Shown one piece after another: positions 42,294 through 45,472 of a DNA stretch of 45,472 bases; positions within the stretch are counted from its first letter, which is position 1; each line of letters starts with the position of its first letter. The notes under the pieces were generated by a model. It saw only the letters and a list, made by a program, of their open reading frames with translations. It ran no database searches and was not told where the DNA came from. The stretch covers positions 1 through 45,472 of the forward strand of contig DATASX010000022.1 of the NCBI GenBank assembly GCA_036269075.1, given 5' to 3'. The DNA comes from Sporichthyaceae bacterium. Its GTDB lineage: Bacteria; Actinomycetota; Actinomycetes; Sporichthyales; Sporichthyaceae. The position numbers and the translations under genes were made by a program.

Positions 42294-42754
42294 ACGTCGA
42301 CATCTGCAACGAATCAGGTCATGACTTCGACGTCGAGGACTTGCTGGACCTGGTGCGGCACGTGCTGGACGAGATGGGCATCCACCCGCAGGCGGAACTG
42401 TCGCTGCTGCTTGTCGATGCGGCGGCGATGGAACGGCTGCATGTGCAGTGGATGGACGAGCCCGGTCCGACCGACGTGCTTGCGTTCCCGATGGACGAGC
42501 TGCGCCCCGGCCGGCGCGACGAGCCCACAGAGGACCCGGGCCTGCTCGGCGACGTCGTGCTGTGCCCGGAGGTCGCCGAACGTCAGGCCAAGGAGGCCGG
42601 GCACTCGACCGCCGACGAACTGCATCTGCTCTGCACCCACGGGATCCTGCACCTGCTCGGCTACGACCACGTCGACGCCGAGACCGAGGAGGAGATGTTC
42701 GCCGAGCAGCGCAGGCTGCTGGCCGGGTGGCGGGCGGCGCGGGCGGCCGGGTAG
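42290..42754 (+). CDS. ybeY: Endoribonuclease/rRNA maturation factor YbeY
   Basis: A 154-residue metalloenzyme needed for 16S rRNA 3'-end maturation and ribosome quality control. The zinc motif HGILHLLGYDH (His-x3-His-x5-His, about 118-128) is intact. The region PTDVLAFPMDE and GDVVLCPEVAERQA are also family blocks. The GTG start at 42290 overlaps the phoH stop, and the corC-type gene follows after 6 nt, so the three are co-transcribed. Confidence 0.96.
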   Translation: MNVDICNESGHDFDVEDLLDLVRHVLDEMGIHPQAELSLLLVDAAAMERLHVQWMDEPGPTDVLAFPMDELRPGRRDEPTEDPGLLGDVVLCPEVAERQAKEAGHSTADELHLLCTHGILHLLGYDHVDAETEEEMFAEQRRLLAGWRAARAAG

Positions 42755-42760
42755 ACCGCC

Positions 42761-44065
42761 ATGGGTTCCGATCTCGGACTGATGCTGCTCGCCGTCGCGC
42801 TGATCGCGATCGCCGGGCTCTTCGCCGCCATGGAGGCGGCCATCTCGCGGTTGTCCCGCTCGCGCGTGGAGGAGCTGACCCGGGAGAACCGGCGCGGTGT
42901 GGACAAGCTGCGCCGGATCATGGAGGACACCCCGCGGTACCTGAACCTGGTGCTGCTGGTGCGCGTGGCCTGCGAGGTCACCGCCTGTGCCGTGGTGGCG
43001 GTGATCGCGGCGACCCGGCTGGACCGATGGGCCGCGGTCGGCGTCGCGGCGGCGGTCATGGTGGTGGTGTCGTACGTGGTCGTTGGGGTGTCGCCCAGGA
43101 CCGTCGGGCGGCAGCACGCCGGTGGCGTCGGGCTGATCGCGGCGGCGCTGCTGCCGCCGCTGGCCGTGTTCTTCGGCCCGGTGCCGAAGCTGCTGATCCT
43201 CCTCGGAAACGCCGTCACACCCGGAAAAGGCTTCCGCGAAGGCCCGTTCGCCTCCGAGGCGGAGCTGCGCGACCTGGTCGACCTGGCGGCCGAGGAGTCA
43301 CGGGTCATCGAGGACGACGAGCGGCGCATGGTCCACTCGGTGTTCGAACTGGCCGACACGATCGTGCGCGAGGTCATGGTCCCGCGCACCGACATGGTGT
43401 TCATCGAGCGTGACAAGACCCTGCGCCAGGCGCTCTCGCTCGCCCTGCGCAGCGGGTTCTCCCGGATCCCGGTGGTCGGTGAGGACAAGGACGACATCGT
43501 CGGGGTGATCTACCTCAAGGACCTGGTACGACGCACCCACGACCACCGCGCCGCCGAGAACAATGAACTGGTCGAGTCCGTGATGCGCCCGGCGACGTTC
43601 GTGCCGGACTCCAAACCGGTCGACGAGCTGCTCAAGGAGATGCAGCTGACGCAGAGTCACATCGCGATCCTGGTTGACGAGTACGGCGGTACCGCGGGCC
43701 TGGTCACAATGGAGGACCTCGTCGAGGAGATCGTCGGGGAGATCGCCGACGAGTACGACCGGGAGCGGCCGGTGATCGAGCCGCTGGCCGACGGTTCCTC
43801 GCGGGTCAGCGCACGGCTGGGCGTCGAGGAACTCGGTGAGCTTTTCGGCAAGGAGATCACCGACGAGGACGTTGACACCGTCGGCGGCCTGCTCGCCAAG
43901 TACCTCGGCCGGGTCCCGATCCCGGGCTCCGAGGTCGTGGTCGAGGGCCTGCGGCTGTACGCGGAGAGCACCGGCGGCCGGCGCAACCGGATCAGCACGG
44001 TCCTGGTCACCGTTGAGCCCGAGCCGGCCGACGAGACCGAGCCGGCCGAGCACGAGCACGCCTGA
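42761..44065 (+). CDS. CorC/HlyC-type CNNM transporter-associated protein (DUF21-CBS pair-CorC_HlyC)
   Basis: A 434-residue membrane protein. The N-terminal DUF21/CNNM region has three or four hydrophobic helices (about 5-25, 60-85, 90-110, 125-150), starting with GLFAAMEAAISRLSRSRVEEL. Two CBS domains follow (about 205-330; VMVPRTDMVFIERD, SRIPVVGEDKDDIVGVIYLKDL, HIAILVDEYGGTAGLVTMEDLVEEIVGEI), then the CorC_HlyC domain (about 345-425). It is linked to Mg2+/Co2+ efflux in homologues. It follows ybeY in the usual order. The final 20 residues are Glu-rich. Confidence 0.93.
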   Translation: MGSDLGLMLLAVALIAIAGLFAAMEAAISRLSRSRVEELTRENRRGVDKLRRIMEDTPRYLNLVLLVRVACEVTACAVVAVIAATRLDRWAAVGVAAAVMVVVSYVVVGVSPRTVGRQHAGGVGLIAAALLPPLAVFFGPVPKLLILLGNAVTPGKGFREGPFASEAELRDLVDLAAEESRVIEDDERRMVHSVFELADTIVREVMVPRTDMVFIERDKTLRQALSLALRSGFSRIPVVGEDKDDIVGVIYLKDLVRRTHDHRAAENNELVESVMRPATFVPDSKPVDELLKEMQLTQSHIAILVDEYGGTAGLVTMEDLVEEIVGEIADEYDRERPVIEPLADGSSRVSARLGVEELGELFGKEITDEDVDTVGGLLAKYLGRVPIPGSEVVVEGLRLYAESTGGRRNRISTVLVTVEPEPADETEPAEHEHA

Positions 44066-44087
44066 TCGGGCCGGCTAGGCTCGTCTC

Positions 44088-44429
44088 GTGAGCGAGCTCG
44101 GGGATGAGGACAGCAAGCTGGTGACGTTGGCCCGCGCGGTGCGCGCGCGCAACGGAGCGGTCGAGGGCGCCGCGGTGCGTGACGACACCGGACGGACCTA
44201 CGCGGCCACCCCGGTCGTGCTGCCGTCGTTGTCGGTCAGCGCCGTTCAGGCCGCCGTGGTCATGGCGATCGCCAGCGGGGCACGGGGACTGGAAGCGGCC
44301 GCACTGGTCACCCCGGCCGACAAGATCCCGGAGGACGACCGGGCCGTGGTCCGCGAGTTCGGCGGCCCGGCGGCGCCGCTGCACCTGCTCGCCACCGACG
44401 GGACGCTGCGGGTGAGCGTCACCGGTTGA
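44088..44429 (+). CDS. Cytidine deaminase-like protein lacking zinc ligands
   Basis: A 113-residue protein at the position where actinobacteria carry a cytidine deaminase-like gene after the CBS transporter (Rv2365c-like). The scaffold is recognisable: LVTLARAVRARNGAVEGAAVRDDTGRTYAATPV and SVSAVQAAVVMAIASGA. The catalytic CAE is replaced by SAVQ and no PCxxC motif follows, so zinc binding and deamination are unlikely. GTG 44088 starts the frame; its TGA overlaps TTG 44426 of the next gene. Confidence 0.75.
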   Translation: MSELGDEDSKLVTLARAVRARNGAVEGAAVRDDTGRTYAATPVVLPSLSVSAVQAAVVMAIASGARGLEAAALVTPADKIPEDDRAVVREFGGPAAPLHLLATDGTLRVSVTG

Positions 44430-44893
44430 GCGCCGACCGTGACCGCGACGCGACTGGTCGAGCCCGGAATGCTCGGCCACGGGACGCGAGCGGTCGGCCG
44501 CTCGAGCGGCGGGCTCGCGGGATCGAGCGGGCCCCGGACGACGTAGTTCTCCAGCCGGCTCAAGCGCTCGCGGAGGCGGAGCGGCTTCTTGCCGCGGGGG
44601 AGCCCTTCGCGGCGCATGACGTTCTCGAGGGGACCTGGAAATCGCGGCGTGCGGTCGGAGCGGATGACACCGCTCGCTGGCAGGGGCTGGCGCAGATTGC
44701 AGTCGGGCTGACGCACCTGCAGCGAGGGAATGCGGTTGGCGCGGCACGACTGCTGGAACGCGGGGCGGAGAATGCGGGGCCAGGCGAATTCAGCGCATGG
44801 GCCCTTCGCCTCGCGGCGGCGATTTCTGGTGATGACGAGAAGGCTGCATCGGGATTGCTGGATTCTCGGCCGAATTTGACTGATGGTTCGTGA
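44426..44893 (+). CDS. DUF309 family protein
   Basis: A 155-residue conserved protein of unknown biochemical role. The N-terminal RDRDATGRARNARPRD then GRPLERR is typical of actinobacterial DUF309 proteins and supports the TTG start at 44426 (TTGA overlap with the previous stop). The domain core LAAGEPFAAHDVLEGTW (His-Asp...Glu) is present near residues 55-71, followed by WQGLAQIAVGLTHLQRGN. Mycobacteria have era at this point, so DUF309 here marks a local rearrangement or insertion. Confidence 0.85.
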   Translation: MSADRDRDATGRARNARPRDASGRPLERRARGIERAPDDVVLQPAQALAEAERLLAAGEPFAAHDVLEGTWKSRRAVGADDTARWQGLAQIAVGLTHLQRGNAVGAARLLERGAENAGPGEFSAWALRLAAAISGDDEKAASGLLDSRPNLTDGS

Positions 44894-45090
44894 ACGGGCG
44901 TCACCAAAACGGGCACCTCATCGGACCGCGCCGAAATAATGGCGGTGCGGAGGTACCTGTGCCAGCAACGGCGCAGGACGCGCGGTCGGCTGGAGATCGT
45001 CTCGGGACGCTCGCTGGCGGCGCGGTCGGCGACGGCGTGGGGGTGGACGGATCGGCTCCGGTTGGGGCGCGGCGGATGTGCCTCAGGGGG

Positions 45091-45239
45091 CAAGATTTTA
45101 GCCACCTGTCTCGGCGCGGGGCCCTTACCGCACAGCCACATCGGGCGCCTTCGGTCGGGCGGGAGAACACCGCCCGACGCCGATCAGCTTACGTGGCTGT
45201 GCGGTCCCGCACCGAGACAGGACACCGGCCAGAATCTTG
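45091..45239. repeat. 149-bp interrupted inverted repeat
   Basis: Outer arms CAAGATTTTAGCC (45091-45103) and GGCCAGAATCTTG (45227-45239) match at 11 of 13; CCTGTCTCGGCGCGGG (45105-45120) and CCCGCACCGAGACAGG (45206-45221) at 15 of 16; ACCGCACAGCCAC (45127-45139) and GTGGCTGTGCGGT (45193-45205) are perfect; the centre adds GTCGGGCGG/CCGCCCGAC. Nearly the whole segment can fold into one hairpin. It is the main content of the 423-bp gap 44894-45316; the first 195 bp of that gap show nothing recognisable. Confidence 0.85.
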
Positions 45240-45304
45240 GATCCGCGCCCCGCTTTCGTGCGGATTCGTTTTCCGGTTCGCCGGTTTTTGTCGGTGGCCT
45301 CGAA

Positions 45305-45310
45305 TAATAT
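45305..45310 (+). promoter_or_regulatory. -10 box for leaderless transcription of the terminal gene
   Basis: TAATAT, the best -10 match in the window, ends 6 nt before ATG 45317, and no Shine-Dalgarno lies between. This geometry predicts a transcript starting on the A of the ATG. Confidence 0.5.
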
Positions 45311-45316
45311 TGGGTC

Positions 45317-45472
45317 ATGGATAACGCGGTGCTCGAGTCGGTCTCGGAATTCGAGACAGCTCTGACCGTTGCGCGGAAATACCTCGAGAATGATTTGTGG
45401 TCCTGCAGTGGTGGGCAGGTCGTCGAACTGTTGCGGGACTGGCATCAGGTTCGGGCCCAGATCGAGTCGGTC
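45317..45472 (+). CDS. N-terminus of a probable DUF222/HNH-endonuclease-type protein (cut by window end)
   Basis: Only the first 52 residues are in the window: MDNAVLESVSEFETALTVAR, a helix with LENDLWSCSGGQVVELLRDWHQVRAQIE. The pattern of a helix ending in LWSCSGGQVVELL then an Ala/Glu-rich helix fits the start of the large actinobacterial DUF222 proteins that end in an HNH nuclease, which are often multi-copy and associated with mobile DNA. This is a family guess from a fragment. GC content drops slightly around the start compared with the operon upstream, consistent with acquired DNA. Confidence 0.5.
   Translation, partial: MDNAVLESVSEFETALTVARKYLENDLWSCSGGQVVELLRDWHQVRAQIESV

Noticed and set aside
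44939-45307. Small frames within the 44894-45316 gap
   Set aside because: They run through the inverted repeat, are Arg/Gly-rich, and have no ribosome-binding site or similarity.

Overview
The window comes from a high-GC actinobacterium. Evidence is the very GC-rich third codon positions, many GTG/TTG starts, stop/start overlaps of the ATGA/GTGA/TGATG type, and gene orders familiar from Mycobacterium and Streptomyces relatives: protein mannosyltransferase divergent from rsmI, then metG-tatD-rpfB-rsmA-ispE; tRNA-Gln-glmU-prs-rplY-pth; and hrcA-dnaJ-rsmE-HIT-phoH-ybeY-corC-type transporter-deaminase-like gene. The genus cannot be fixed from sequence reading alone.

Region 1 (1-8.3 kb) is accessory metabolism. 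It holds two paralogous proteins of unknown function (the first cut by the window edge), a crotonase that lacks both classical hydratase glutamates, a divergent FAD oxidoreductase, and a 899-residue swivelling-histidine phosphotransferase of the PEP-synthase/rifampin-phosphotransferase type. They look like one coenzyme-A-linked catabolic or modification pathway with an unknown substrate. Downstream lie broken genes of the same sort of pathway: a MaoC hydratase relic, a short-chain dehydrogenase with two frameshifts and a nonsense codon, and an aldehyde dehydrogenase fragment.

Region 2 (8.3-11.4 kb) is an integration hot spot: a tyrosine integrase, a 3'-terminal tRNA-Ala(CGC) fragment acting as att core, 11-bp-period direct repeats on each side, a FitAB/VapBC-type toxin-antitoxin pair, and a CBS-domain remnant.

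Region 3 (11.4-18.7 kb) holds mscL with a zinc-ribbon tail, a cold-shock gene preceded by an intrinsic terminator in its leader, an OGG-fold DNA glycosylase-like gene, a PAP2 enzyme, an unusual PHA-synthase-like/acyl-CoA-synthetase-like fusion, and the mannosyltransferase.

Region 4 (18.8-37 kb) is core housekeeping: ribosome modification and translation (rsmI, metG, rsmA, ABC-F, rplY, pth, tRNA-Gln), resuscitation factor rpfB, isoprenoid and precursor synthesis (ispE, glmU, prs), and a lipid desaturase with its TetR and MarR neighbours. Region 5 (37.7-44.9 kb) is the HrcA heat-shock operon, with a CIRCE operator, running into rsmE-HIT-phoH-ybeY-corC. The end of the window holds a 150-bp inverted repeat and the start of a probable DUF222/HNH-type gene.

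The most unusual non-coding content is three families of repeats: (i) a 60-bp perfect or near-perfect palindrome (24-12-24) at 18.7, 29.1 and 40.0 kb, two copies sitting just upstream of 16S rRNA methyltransferase genes; (ii) an approximately 80-bp intercistronic element that begins on one gene's stop codon and ends on the next gene's GTG start (rpfB/rsmA and ispE/ABC-F), and is tandemly triplicated with a 78-bp period after a lipoprotein gene; and (iii) the 150-bp inverted repeat at 45.1-45.2 kb.
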